Shown: positions 47,701 to 60,489 of the stretch, piece after piece
How positions within the stretch are numbered: the stretch's first letter is position 1
Layout of the letters: every line of letters begins with the position of its first letter
Source of the DNA: Apis mellifera
Lineage: Eukaryota; Arthropoda; Insecta; Hymenoptera; Apidae
Length of the DNA: 64,000 nt
Direction of reading: 5' to 3'
Assembly: GCF_003254395.2 (NCBI RefSeq)
Contig: NC_037648.1
Coordinates: forward strand, 7,932,135-7,996,134
Program-made: the position numbers and the translations under genes
Notes under the pieces: model-generated
What the model saw: only the letters and a program-made list of their open reading frames with translations
Database searches by the model: none
Told to the model about the DNA's origin: nothing

Positions 47701-48364
47701 TGATATGTCCACGGAAGAGTTGGAATGAATAAAATGTTGGCGGTGATCAAATTTGTTATGGAGGAAGCTTTTTCTTTTTTCATTGATAATTGATTTAAAA
47801 AAAAAAATTTGGAATAGGTTTCGTTTTGGAGAAAATCGATTTATAAAGTTCCATCAAGGAAATATTCATTTGATAGGTAATGAAAATTGGTTAAATAGAT
47901 TTCTTCTATTTATAGTATGGTATGAATCAAATTAACATTCCAATAATACGTTTATTTATAGTTAGTTATCAAATTATTGAGATAGAAATCTATCTATTTT
48001 TCGTGACATCAAGTCGTGGTTCTAGTATTAAAAAGTGATCGTTTCATAATTAAATGTAGCTTCAAAGATTCCAAAATTATTGTACAATTCTATTTTTGTC
48101 TAACGAAATTAATTCAAATACATCTTCAATATACTCAATTAAAAAAATTCACCTAACACTCTAAAATATTTACAGAGAACATCAAGCACCTCGAATTATC
48201 GCGCTTGTCGCTCGATAAAAACGCGCCTAAATCATAGTATCTCGGTCCCAAAGGATTAAACAAGATGTCCGCCATGTTAATTACACGCACGGCACGCTCC
48301 GCAGGCGGAAGTGGAAGCCACCATCGAGGGGTAGCCAGGAAGATATTCCCCAAAACCAGTAGAC

Positions 48365-48395
48365 GAGAGAGAGAGAGAGAGAGGAGAGAGAGAGT
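48365..48395 (+). repeat. (GA)n run
   Basis: Two GA runs separated by a single G insertion. GA tracts are targets of GAGA-type factors in insects. Nothing more can be said. Confidence 0.9.
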
Positions 48396-48756
48396 TCGAT
48401 CTGTCGCGTTACACACGACCGCTGCAATTTTCAGCACACGAACGGAAGAGGAGACGAGATGGGTCATGGCACATGTTAGCACAGTTTACAAAATAAACAC
48501 ACTCGTGGCGCATCGGAAAGGGCGGCCGGCCGGCCCGATGATGATGATGGTCAGAGGACCGAGATGAGGCGGAGGTAGAGGCAGCGTCCGTTGTGCACTG
48601 ATAACACAATTAGCTTGTCTCGTCATGCGCGACCTCTGATAAGGGATTCCCTCACTCTTTGGCCCTCTCTCTAACATTGGCCATCCTACGCTTCCATTCT
48701 CTCTCTCTCTCTGTCTCTCTGCCCTCTTCCTCCCACCCGTTATTTCCCAGTTCGTT

Positions 48757-48788
48757 TCTTCTTCTTCTTCTTCTTCTTCTTCTTCGTT
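48757..48788 (+). repeat. (TTC)n microsatellite
   Basis: About ten TTC units. On the minus strand they give the poly-Glu run of a 258-codon frame (48486-49262) that I do not accept as a gene. Confidence 0.93.
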
Positions 48789-48856
48789 CGTCCCTCCCTC
48801 CCTCCCTATTCCTCTAGTCCACTTTAGTAGATTCGCAGAGCAGGATCGCGCGCTCG

Positions 48857-49135
48857 TCAGTCGGGTAAATCCAGACGAGAAGATCCCTTGGGAGTACATG
48901 GCGTTCCATGGACGCGCGATAAGGGTGGCGCGCGGGGGTAGTGGCAGCTTAACCCTCTCTCCGCGCGGGATACGAGAAGGGGGACAAAACACGCGGGGTG
49001 AGCCGAACGTTAATACCTTCCGGCAGGTTTTCTTCACTTGATTTATTCCGTAGGGGCTGGAATCGCGTGGCACGGCACGCACGTGCGTGCACACGCGTGG
49101 CCGTGCCGCTTTTCGCACGGACGAGCCGATCTCGT
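48857..49135 (+). promoter_or_regulatory. Candidate promoter and noncoding first exon
   Basis: TCAGTC initiator at 48857-48862 in the most CpG-rich island of the window, and a donor CTCGT|GTGAGT at 49136. No convincing frame from an ATG reaches the donor. Confidence 0.28.
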
Positions 49136-49309
49136 GTGAGTGCAACCGAGGGAACGGACCTGCATCCACCCAGCGGATAGATAGTGTATAGTCTAACGAA
49201 GTCCACGGATGTCCAGATCGTGCTCTGACGGGCAAATTTGCCGGGGCACGAAGGGATTCCACCGTTCCATGGCCTGGGTAGTGTTAGTCAACGAGGGGAA
49301 AAGTTGAAG

Positions 49310-51600
49310 GATTTTGGAAGAAGAATAATCCCATAGATGACAAACTGGTTTTTGTAGATAGGTTCTTAAGATAAGCGGCAAGGGTTATAGACTCGACTTT
49401 TGGAGAATAATAGGCGAAGACAATAGGCGAGAAAGTGGATTGAAGATTATAAGGAATTAGTAAATTAGTAATGGTGTAGCAGGTACAAAAAATATATTGC
49501 CATTTCTAATATATTTAAATACTTAAAATGATCCGTATTAGATGTATAAGAAGTTTATTGAAAGGTTTAAACTAACAATGAATTGGTGGAAAAATTTTTA
49601 CTTTATTATGAAATTAAGACTTAAGACGTTTCTAAATTTTATTAATTATTTGTATTAGTTTAATTAATAATATTTTTTTATAAAATACATTAGTTATTGA
49701 TAAAACTTTTGATAATAAAATTATTTTCAAAAATAATTTTATTATGTCCAATTATAAATTATATCTAGTTAGTATTTTATTTGCTGCCATCAACTTTATT
49801 ATTTAGTATCGGTATTAAATTTTATCAAAATATCTTTGATAATATAACAAATGATTTCCAAAAAAGGTTTTCATTTTCAAAAGTTTTAGAATCAAAAAGT
49901 ACCGGGCAATATTAAGAAGATTGCACAAAGTGCTGGATAGATAAATAAATTTTTCCGAGATTTAATTGATGTTCCCGTTAATATTGTTTATTACAGATTT
50001 TTTTTTTTTATTCTTTTAAAATTTAAAAAGATTTCTTAAGTGAATATTTAAATAATGTACTTTTTACGTACAGAAGAAAAAATCAAGTTAAAGATTAAGC
50101 AATAAATTTGAAGTTGTTCTTATAAACGTGATACTATGTAAAATACCTTTTTAAATACGTATTTGCGCATATTATTTCAAACATTCAAAACGGTAAGAAA
50201 CTTATTATTTTGTGAAGCATGTAATTATTAAAATATATTTTATTAAAGGTATTTCTTGCTATTACTATTAAGAAATATTGCTTAAAATAATATGCTATAA
50301 TATATATTACAATTATTTAAATACAAAAATTATATAATTATAAATAATTGCATTTATCAGAATCATCCATAACTTCAAAAAATCAGATCTAAACCGGTTT
50401 TAACACGATTGATTGAAGATACGAAGAATTTTGCCAATACTTTTTTGAATAAATAATACATAATACATAGTTTCTTAACATAAGTATTAAATTGAATGGC
50501 ATACAAATTATCATTGAACGCCAAGCAGAATTAGTATTTATGTATAGCAATATTTAAGGAAAAAAAAAATATAATGATTCGTTAATATAAATATAGATGC
50601 ATAAAATATAATAGAATTTTGAAACATTAATTAAAAGATTTAGAAAGTAATAGAATTTTAATAAAATATGAGATTAGTTAAAATATAAGCTGTAAGAGTA
50701 AGTAATATACTGTTAAAAATACATTTTCATATTAAAAGAGATTATCTACGGTAGGCGAATAATAATGAATAATTATAATGATGCAAAGAAGGTAATAAAC
50801 GATGCCAAGGATGCAGTAATGTTATATACTTTATCAATATAAAAAAAAAAAATGCAAAGAAGTAATAAAAATATATTAAAAAATTTTTTGTTTTTATTTT
50901 ATCAAATCAAATAAGATATAAACAAGAAATTTCTTTCTAAATAATAATTATTACATATTGGTTTTGAAAATTTTAAATTTATTTATTTCAATTTTCTCAT
51001 AATAATAAAAAAATTGGTTATCGAATTTTTATTTACGATAAAAAAAAAGAAAATCCATAGAATTCAAATATTTTTTACATTATTAATCATGTTCTTTATA
51101 TTAATAAATATTATTATTGAATATATTATTGAAAATTAAACAAATAAATGTTTAGAGAAATGTAAATATTACTGTAAATATTTCTATAAATATTGTTAAA
51201 AAAATCTGAAGAAAAAAAAAAAAAAGTTTATCATAATGCAAAAGGATATTATGAAATAATGTTGATGTAAATAGCTTCCAGACAAGAAATAATAATGAAA
51301 AAAAATTCATTTCATAATCGTAATCTTAAAAAAAATACAGTAAAAGTAATTATTCCTTAATCTTAGTAAACAAGTTGTAAAGATTTTTCCTAGATTTTAT
51401 AACATAGTATATATTGCCAGTACATTGCTTATAATCAGTAATTTAATAATTAATCAAATAAAAATCTCTTACTTTTTGTTTTCTAGGAAATTTTTATCGA
51501 AAAATGATCATTTTTTATACTCGCACACCATATTAACTCCATTCAACCATAACAAATAATTCAAATTTCAATTATGAAACATTACATTATAATAAAACAT
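49310..51600. other. A/T-rich noncoding stretch
   Basis: No gene, repeat array or regulatory block recognised. Confidence 0.55.
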
Positions 51601-51695
51601 TGGTTTTTATTTTGCAACATACGTAATTACAAGTAACATCAAAAACGTGTATTCACAACACGATAAAAATTGATGATTGATCGTTTTCGAAGAAA

Positions 51696-52356
51696 TCAGT
51701 TTCCTTCTTCTTCTTCTTCTTCTTCTTCCTCCTTCTTCCTTTAACGATTCCTTCGATTCTTTTCCGATCGGTTTTGTGGAAGCGATAACAGGACGAAGGA
51801 AACATCGTGTCATGGTGTTGCGATTGAAAAGAAGAGGCCACCGGGAAGCGGTAGCCATAGACCGAGACGCATTGGAGCATAGGGGGTGGCAGCGGTGCGG
51901 TAATAGCATAAATCCGCGGTTGTAGTCGGCTCTCTCTCGATGCCGCCGTTGGGGCGGGGGAAGGGACAGGCCAGGAGCAGCCGACTGTCGGAAGAAACGA
52001 CAGTCGCCACTCGACGCCTGCATCGAACAGAAGGCAGCCTGTGCGCAGACGCGAGCCGCATTTTTCGAGAGTGCATCCGTTCCCCGGGACGAGAATCGAA
52101 ACTGGTTTCGAACGTGGATCATGATCCCGGTGAAATCGATCGCAACGACGCGATGAAAACCCATCGAACCATTGTTCGCGTTACCGTACACACGTCCTTT
52201 TAACCTAAAACCGAAAAAGGAACGGTACACGTTTGTTTGGTGCTGTGACAGTGTGATATTTTCCCTATAGCTTCTCGAGGACTCGAGCCTAATAAGACGC
52301 TCTTCTTATCGAATAACGTGTCGAGGGACCCGGTTCGACAAGCACCGATTCGAATG
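51696..52356 (+). promoter_or_regulatory. Candidate promoter and 5' untranslated first exon
   Basis: CpG-rich island beginning with TCAGTT (51696) and a TTC run (51703-51735), ending at a strong donor CGAATG|GTGAGT with the intron at 52357. Composition drops sharply to A/T-rich directly after the donor, which supports a real exon edge. Several stops in every plus frame suggest it is untranslated. The gene it belongs to is not in the window. Confidence 0.45.
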
Positions 52357-52506
52357 GTGAGTTTACTTATTTCTCTATTCGTTTGTTTTTGCATCATTGA
52401 TTTGACAAACGTGCGCGATGCATCGAACGTGTATCATTCTTGGTGACAAATTGAGTTGAAATTCGTGTGATACTCGAGATATTCAGAGAAGTCAAAGTGA
52501 TCGATT

Positions 52507-52507
<1 letters not shown>

Positions 52508-52535
<28 letters not shown>
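52508..52535 (+). repeat. Poly-T run
   Basis: About 28 T in a row, 150 bp into the putative intron. Confidence 0.95.
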
Positions 52536-52537
<2 letters not shown>

Positions 52538-52539
52538 GA

Positions 52540-54020
52540 ATAGTTTAACTTGACTTTTGAGAAAGTTAAAAGTAATTTGTTTATTTCGTGAAGTTGATCA
52601 GTTTGGCTACTGTGCGATTTTATTCGAAGATTGATTTTTTTTTTTTAAATGCACGTGTATTGAACTCGTGTGTGTTAGTTCAATGAAGAAAACAATGAAG
52701 AATCGAGAAGAATAGTAAAGATACGAACTTGTACTATTCTAAACTAATCGTTGTCGTTTGCTATATGGTTGTATGATTAATGTAGAATTGACTTGTTCAA
52801 TTGACTTTAAAACCATAGTCGTATGATATTCAATGGTTGTACATCGATTGTGTTTATATCTTTAATCGATTTAATATCGAACATAGGAAAGAAGATATTC
52901 TATTCGTGTTGTTTAATAGAAGATTTTTTTAAAATACTTATACGTTGGATATTGCACGGACAGTTTCGTATTGGCCATTTAAATCGATTCATAGGAAAAC
53001 AAATTAATCGTTCATTCAAACGATCACAGTTTCGTAATTGCGTGTGTGTAGATAGTTATTTCCGCGATATATCAAGTTATACTATTCATTAGTAGATATT
53101 TTCTATCGCGAGTTATTTAATGCCGTAATAATAATATTAAATCAAATTAACAAAAATTCCATTTAAAAAATAAAACTCGGCAATGGGAAATTACTGACAT
53201 AAGTGTCTTTGTGATTTCTCTGTCCTCACTTTCTCACTTTCCAAAATTCCTCGTTGCGAAACTATTTTGAAATTTAAACGTACAATTTGGGAATTTTTGA
53301 GAATTTCAGGCAAATATTTCTTTTTGGAATGAAATGATTGATCGATTTGGATGAAATATACTGTAAAAATATATAAAATTTTTTATAAATTTAAAAAATT
53401 CAAATTCAAATTTTGATATTATAAAAATATGATTTTCTAAAAAATGATTCATACTTTTAAAGACAAAATTTAAAAACAATTATCGGAGTTGAGTCAATTA
53501 GGTTTTAGAAAACAATTATATATTTATGATGAATAATATATATATCTGATATCTATTTTAAACATTTGAATTTGTTTCGTTTAAATTATCAAGTACGTGT
53601 TACTCGAAATAATGTTTCGAGTATGAAATATTAATTTCAAAATTTATTATTATTTTTCTTTTTTCAATGTTTAATAGTTATATCGAAGAGAAACTCGCCT
53701 CTGTAAAGAACCAATTTACAAAGAAATTTTTCATGTATCTTCCATACTTTCATCACATATGATAATACCGCAACACATTCCTCGCATTGTTCAACTTTCT
53801 ACCCGTTTAAATCCCATATCACGGCGATCCCCAAAGGAATCTCCCGCTAACCGAAACGAAAATCTCATTTTCAACGAGAAACAATATTATACATATTATC
53901 CCGATCCTATCAAGATGGAATTATTTATCCATAGCGCGTTATCGTCGTTTCATTTATGCCTGTGAATAATCTGTTTACGACTAATAGAACTGCTTCAACA
54001 CAACAAACTTGACTTTGCCT
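52540..54020. other. A/T-rich stretch, likely intron
   Basis: No exon seen. Frames of 68-89 codons lack domains and splice borders. Confidence 0.45.
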
Positions 54021-54029
54021 CACTCTATC

Positions 54030-54900
54030 CGGATCAGTAATTATGAAATTTCGGCCTGAGAGACCCATGCCCTTTAAGTTTCCCAGGCCGTGTAAACGAC
54101 CGGATATTATTAACGGCTATAAAATACCGTTAGTAACGAAGTAACCCAACCAATATTTACCAAGGTTCCAATAATATTTTCTCGAAAACTCGGTCACGTC
54201 ACATGTATAATCGTGTTTAAACAAGCAAAAAAAAAAGAAAGAAAGAAAGAAAGAAGAATAAAAAAGAAAAAAAAGTAAATAGAAAAAATGAAAATAAAAA
54301 TAAAAGAAAAAAAAAAACAGAAATAAAAAGTAACGAGAGAAACAATTGAGAACCCCTGGGAGAGTGTACTCGTTGGTATTGTATGCTTTGGGGATGAGTC
54401 CTCGCCGAGGAAGATAATGAACCAAGGAACGATGATAAACTGTGCTAGGAGGGAGGGGGCAGATAATACTGTAAAAAGTTAGGAACTTAATGTCTTTGAC
54501 CATTAGAAGAGAGTCACAGGCAGATATATGTTGAATGTCAGATTAACGTCGGCCGGACGGTGAAATATTTCCGCTTCCTTTCTCGCGGCGTATACGCTTC
54601 GTCCTTTTAAGCCCGAACTGGACGCGAAAAGGGGGCCATCGATATTTCCGGGTCGGATTATATATATATATATCGAATTCTATTGGCAACTCGGAGCAAT
54701 CGGATCGGATACAGGGGGCAAATGGAAAAACGCGATCTCTGGAGATCGTTTCGATGGTATGACTCCTTTGTTACATTGATATGTTATGGGCATCGACGCC
54801 GCGCAGGAACACGTGGACACCGGATGCATGTGGTAGTTGATGGAAATTCTTCTGCCGGGATATTAATTTCGTCTATGGAGGGATTGTAGGAGTAATTGTT
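54030..54900. promoter_or_regulatory. GC-richer patches, possible intronic enhancers
   Basis: 54040-54130 (GAGAGACCCATGCCC, CCCAGGCCGTGTAAACG) and 54540-54890 look like conserved noncoding blocks either side of an A-rich low-complexity run at 54228-54320. Confidence 0.28.
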
Positions 54901-54909
54901 TCGTGTATA

Positions 54910-56280
54910 CGCGATGGGAAGTTCAAGGTTTATTTGTTGCTAGTACGATTCTTTCTTGACGTGCACGTTGTGTGGGTACACCGTTGCTCGTTTTGTATTA
55001 TTGTTTTGAAGAATGTGAATCACGCGACTGAAACTTCGTCTTGGATAGTTCAATTGTGAAACTTAGACGTGGAACAATTAGTTTCGCTTGAGAAATATTC
55101 TTCTTTTATTTTTTTTGTTAAGTAAAATATTAATAAAATTTGTTTCATGAATTTTAAAATAATTGACAATTTTTTCTTAAATCTTTCTAAAGATTTTAAT
55201 GCGTTGATCTTTGTGTAACAAAGTGGAATAAATATCTAGGATAAAATATAAATTCTTCTAATAGTCGTAAGATACTAATTTTTCGAATGACCTATTTTTA
55301 GATCTGAACGAGATTATTGAGAAAAAATTGATAATAGACCGTTAACAAGGAGATTTCGGCTTTCTTTTATCCAGTTTCTCCCTCGTACATTTTCATTAAT
55401 GTTCAATATGACAGATAACGTTTTTATCGAATTTTTCCCAATTTTTTTTAATAGGTTTTTTTAAAGAACTCATTTATAAATAGCTTATTTATCATATCAT
55501 TAAAATATTTTTCAAAATTCTATTAATATTTAAAATTTTCTATGTTACTTAACGTTTGATTGTAATAGGTTTTTAAAATTTTAAAATTGGATTATAAATC
55601 GACAATAAATATATTGGAAAATAATAAGCTAGTTGTGTTTGAAAATCGTTTGCCAGAAAGATAAGAAATTTAAACAGTAGATATACAAAAGGGTATACGA
55701 ATATTGACATAAGAATTAATGAGTTAAACAAAAACTAAACATACACAAGTGTCAATATTCTAATTTTTATAAAACATTGTATTTATATTCAATACAAAAT
55801 TCAATTTTATATATTGATAAAATTTATTTTTCTACTTTATAATGTTTTTTTAAATTGAAGATTAAAGAATTTTTTCTTCAAATTTTTATTTTACAGTTTC
55901 TTAATAGTCTTATCATCAAAACCAGCCAATAATTTTATTTTTAATAAAAATTTTGTGGAATATGAGTTATATGGGAAGCAATAATATTTCGAAAAGATAA
56001 ATTCAATTTTCAATGTAATTTTGTAACATAGATAAATCGAAAATTTAAATTATTAAATGTTCAGGTTTTAGGATTCTATCATTTCCTAGACAAAATTTTA
56101 AGAATTGATTTCTTAAAAAAATTACTTATATATAACCCATTCTATTTACATACTCGTGCAAATTTTTATTAAAATCGCAATCTGTAATAATTTGCAAACC
56201 TATAATCGATTTAATTCCACCTTACTTCTTCATTATCTAAAAATTTAATTCCATTAACACGTAAGAAGTTATCGAGATCT
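54910..56280. other. A/T-rich stretch, likely intron
   Basis: Nothing recognised. Confidence 0.45.
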
Positions 56281-56289
56281 TATATTTTG

Positions 56290-56693
56290 AGAACCGATCG
56301 ATAAGAAGCGCGTCCCATAGACAATCCTCGAGGTCAGAGATACCAGGTTAACGGAGGTCAGGATCCGTGTTCAGGTCGCGTCGAGGCCATAGAAAAGCGG
56401 ATCGAGATCAAAGTAGATTGCGATCATTCGTCGCAAGCCTGTTGGTGTACTTTGACTCGTTTCTTCTTGCGAACGTGGCTTAAACGGCCGCTCTGTTGCA
56501 GCTTGTAGCCACGCAGGTGTAGGCCTTATGACAATATTATGAGCGCCCGTGCAAGCCGCTTGTCGATCCTGTTTTGTAACCCCGCCGCTGCAGCTCTTCG
56601 AGTTTATACGTCGACTTTTCTTCCGATAGTAAGCGAGTGAGCGCGCGCGCGCGCGAGCGTGTAGTTCCTGGCACGTTATTAAGATAGATTAAG
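56290..56693 (+). promoter_or_regulatory. CpG-rich island, candidate alternative first exon
   Basis: Contains a (GC)n run at 56641-56655, which in B-DNA terms is a Z-DNA-prone tract, and ends at donor-like TTAAG|GTGAGA (56694). Could be an alternative first exon of the same plus-strand gene as the 52356 exon. Confidence 0.32.
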
Positions 56694-56699
56694 GTGAGA

Positions 56700-58030
56700 A
56701 GCGTTCAATCGTATTTTGAATACGTTCGAATTTTACTTTCGAAGATGAATAATTCAATAATGGAATTATTGTAACATGAAGATAACAATGCGTTCTTAGA
56801 AACGTTTACGTAATTTATATTTTCATTTTTTTATGAAAATGATTGGAACCAAAATAACAGTAGGTTTTTCTAAATTTGCTATAAATATATAATAGATCAT
56901 TTAGAGAATTTATATTGTAATTATAGTACGGTGGAGATAATTGAAATATTTATTCCGATCACGATATTTGCTAATAATATTGAATAAGTCTGTGTTACAT
57001 TTAGATATCGAATATCGTGAAATTTTTTTAAAATATTCGAAATCGTGTAAAATATCTATTAATATTTGCTTGATTAATCACGCGAAAATAGGAAATATAA
57101 AAAACTATATTAGAAGATAAGACGGCATGAAAATTCTATTTTAAAATTTATTACATTTAAATATCTCTGATTTTACTGGAAAATAAATTTTTCTGAGTTT
57201 TATTTAGAAAATTATATTCTCTAGACTGTGGACGTATAGAAAGATAAATTTCTTTTAATTATATCATTCCATCTGAAATTCCATTCGACAAGTTTTCTTA
57301 TAATTTCCTGTTCGGTGATTCAAATAATTGAATTAAATGCTTTGTGAATCGGTCATAAATCGAGTTTGGAACTAAATCGATCGTTCATGCTGGTTAGCTA
57401 TATCAAGTTATGACAGTTTTATGAATATGTCGTTCGAGGTTGTCGATCCTGTTTCGAAATCTTGTCAGCGCTGCTCTCATAATACGTAGGTATGTGATTC
57501 GTACACACACCTCGCACTAACTAAATACAGAAATCAACAAGATTTTACACACACACACACACATTTCATATTTTAATTATCACAATTTAAAGAATACATT
57601 TTATTTTTTGCTATAAATAGTAATAGAAAAAAATTTTTTATAACGTAATAACATAAAAGCTTTTACGAAAACTTTATTTACATTCTTATATTTTTTTGCA
57701 GATTTTAAAATCGAAAAATATTACACGTGTTTTTAAAAAAGTTTTCAAAAAAGTAGGAGATAAAAAATCTATTTTAAATAACTTAAAAATAAACAAATAT
57801 ACAATTATCATTAATAATTAATACAATAATATAATTTAACATTGTTAAATTAAAAAATATACATAATATAGAAAAAAAATTATAGAATAATAAGGAAATA
57901 GAAATTATTACAAACCAAATTACCAGACATTAAAATTTTATTGTACGAAAAAATGTTGCAGATATAAAGGATACAAAAATCAGTAACTGCTTTAAAGAGC
58001 AATGGATCGAACGAATTTGTACTAACACGA
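56700..58030. other. A/T-rich stretch, likely intron
   Basis: No gene recognised. Confidence 0.45.
57546..57563 (+). repeat. (AC)n microsatellite
   Basis: Nine AC units in A/T-rich DNA. Confidence 0.93.
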
Positions 58031-58039
58031 AACACTACT

Positions 58040-58600
58040 TTATTGGATCTCGAAGTACGAAAAAGTTCCGTGTGCCATTAAATCAAATCCACTATTATGA
58101 ACTGTTTTCGACACGAAAGGTTGCGATTCGTGGCGGATGGAACGGGCCAGGATTCTGCGTTTTATTTATGCACGAGCGTGTTGTGGCAACGGCACGAATG
58201 TGCTCGATCCTCGCCTTTAATATTACCTCACATAAAGCAGCACACACCTAAGTGTGCGCGCATTTCCACTCTATATATAGGCATACACGATGGGATAAAA
58301 CGCGCGTCGAGATGTATGGTGCAACACTTTCTAACGTGGCTCGATCGGAATATCGGATTCGACGTCGATCCCGATCACGCGAGAACGCGACCGGGCAGAT
58401 TCATCTCACGTTCCTTTTTTTCCTGCGGTTTAACGACGAAAGTGCACGCACCTCGATGTGTCGATGATACTTGCACACCACTCACGCCCGGCCACCTCGA
58501 CCATGACACTCTTTTCGTTTCGATACGCGGCTCGTACACCACCGTCTCGAAAAGACTCGAAGAAGGAATGTGAGGAAATTTTCGATGAAGCTTTTTCTTT
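58040..58600. promoter_or_regulatory. GC-rich island with a 158-codon frame
   Basis: The plus frame 58097-58573 is the longest uninterrupted plus-strand frame in the window, but its translation is rich in Arg, His, Cys and Thr with no domain, signal or repeat I know. GC-rich islands give such frames by chance. I lean to regulatory DNA and leave a small chance of a lineage-specific gene. Confidence 0.25.
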
Positions 58601-58619
58601 TTTTTGGGCGTGGTGAAAG

Positions 58620-60060
58620 GAATCGAAAGGACGATTTTGACAACGATCTTTGTTGCTTGTCGATAATTCTCTTTATTATTAGCGGTTTATTGATCCCTTT
58701 GATTCTATATATAGATTCACGTGTGATCTTTCAGATTGTGGAGAGAATTATATAGAGGAAAAATTATGAAAACGAAAATTTTTAGCATTTGGAGATTAAA
58801 TAATGATGATCTTTAAAAATAGTTGGTGTTACGGATTTAGAAATGATGGCAAAGGTCCAAAGCGTAGATTTTGATAAAATGTTTAGTTAAAATTCGAGAG
58901 CGATATTTTTAATCGAGTTTATTATAAACGTTATATTTTAGTGTTGAAAGGATTGGATTTGCTGGTTTTAAAAAGCCACTTTTTCGTATTCGCTTTTATC
59001 GATGGAAAAATTTGTAAAATAATAATTTGTTTTACAGCAAAGAGGAATTCTTAAGCATTAAGTAACATCATATTAAAAGTAGTCAACGAAATAGGAAACT
59101 GAAACTATGTTTTTTCTTTCGATTAAGTGCGTATTGTGTTGTCTAGTAGATAGGATGAACTTTTCGTCGGTAAAACTTCCACGTTCGTTGTGGAAGCTAT
59201 TAAGTTATAAGTTATTTAAGCTATTTAAGTGCTTAATAGTTACTCTCACGAGTTGTTTGTTAAAGATTTAGTCATTTCTTCGACAGTAAATGCGACAAAT
59301 ACTTTCTTTCGTATACAATTAACAATTCAAATTAATTGTTGAAATTTTAAACGTAGGATGTTCGAAACGAGTAGAAGAACAATATTTTAACCAAATATGA
59401 GATTCTTTTATTAAGTGCAGATAGAATAACACTCTCTTATTAATTATTTCACTCTTATGTATAATTACTGTATAATTAATGTATTTGCTAATCGATTATT
59501 TAATCATAGAATTTTGATATTCTGAAGAATCTCAACGAAATTACCAATTATCTATCAATTACTTCAAACAATTTATAATATCCAATAAATATATCCAGTT
59601 AAATTCCAAACGAAACTAAATTTCATTAATTCCATAATCAAAAGAAATTTTACAGCTTTTGTAATAATAGTAAAACGAAACTTTTTATATTAAAATTATT
59701 ATTTTTAAAAAATTCCCAAGCAAAATTGCATTCGGAATATGAGGATATGAAGTATTGAAGTAACTTCAACTCTCTCAGAAATATTTCCTAATAAAAAAAA
59801 AAAATGCTTTTATCATATTCGCACAAACTTTCATTAAAATCAGGTTAAATAATACATGCTCAATTTCACGAGTCACTGCATATATATATGCGCACATATC
59901 TTCTCCAATCAAATTGTTTCCCCAATTTTTGGAAAATCGAAGCACAGTTATCTCCCCTCGGGCTGGGAGAAAATCTGTTTTCCGTATCAAAACTAACGAA
60001 CGGTTTACGCACAAATACAGATCGCTTCATCACGCTTTTGGACCCATTGAATAGTTAATA
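58620..60060. other. A/T-rich stretch
   Basis: No gene recognised. Confidence 0.45.
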
Positions 60061-60480
60061 CGTATTTTCATCTCGACGAGTATATACGTATATACACATA
60101 CGCATATGCGTAGTACAGAATATACACAGATACGATCCGCGGATATTTTATTTGGCCCCGGTGGACCGTGTCAAAATCCCCAGCAGCGATCCGAGCCTAA
60201 AATCCCGTATCGAGGTCCACGATTGGTCGGCACTTGATTGAATTGGCGGTTACTACCGGGCATTAGGTCCACCATCCAAAGGATTGAATTTCTGTCACAA
60301 TTATCGACCCCCCTCCCCCCTCGACCGCTCATATATACCCCCTTTTTCGTTTATATATCGTATATGCGAAAGATTCGTTTCAAATCCCCGCCACGGTTCG
60401 ATCTAAACGCAGCTGCGCCCTTTTCCGTGGCCGAGAATAAATCTAAAACTCGAATATAAATTCAACTATCGGCCGAGACG
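60060..60480. promoter_or_regulatory. GC-richer island
   Basis: 60135-60245 (TTTGGCCCCGGTGGACCG and CCCAGCAGCGATCCGAGCC) resembles a conserved noncoding element. It is followed by a pyrimidine-rich stretch (60308-60325). Confidence 0.28.
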
Positions 60481-60489
60481 GATATAAGG

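Noticed and set aside
48486..49262. 258-codon minus frame, the longest in the window
   Set aside because: Driven by a TTC microsatellite (poly-Glu) and a CpG-rich island. No domain, no splice context, and other frames are open across the same bases.
51607..52230. 207-codon minus frame
   Set aside because: Antisense to the likely first exon at 51696-52356, with a poly-Arg/Lys run from a TTC repeat. No known domain.
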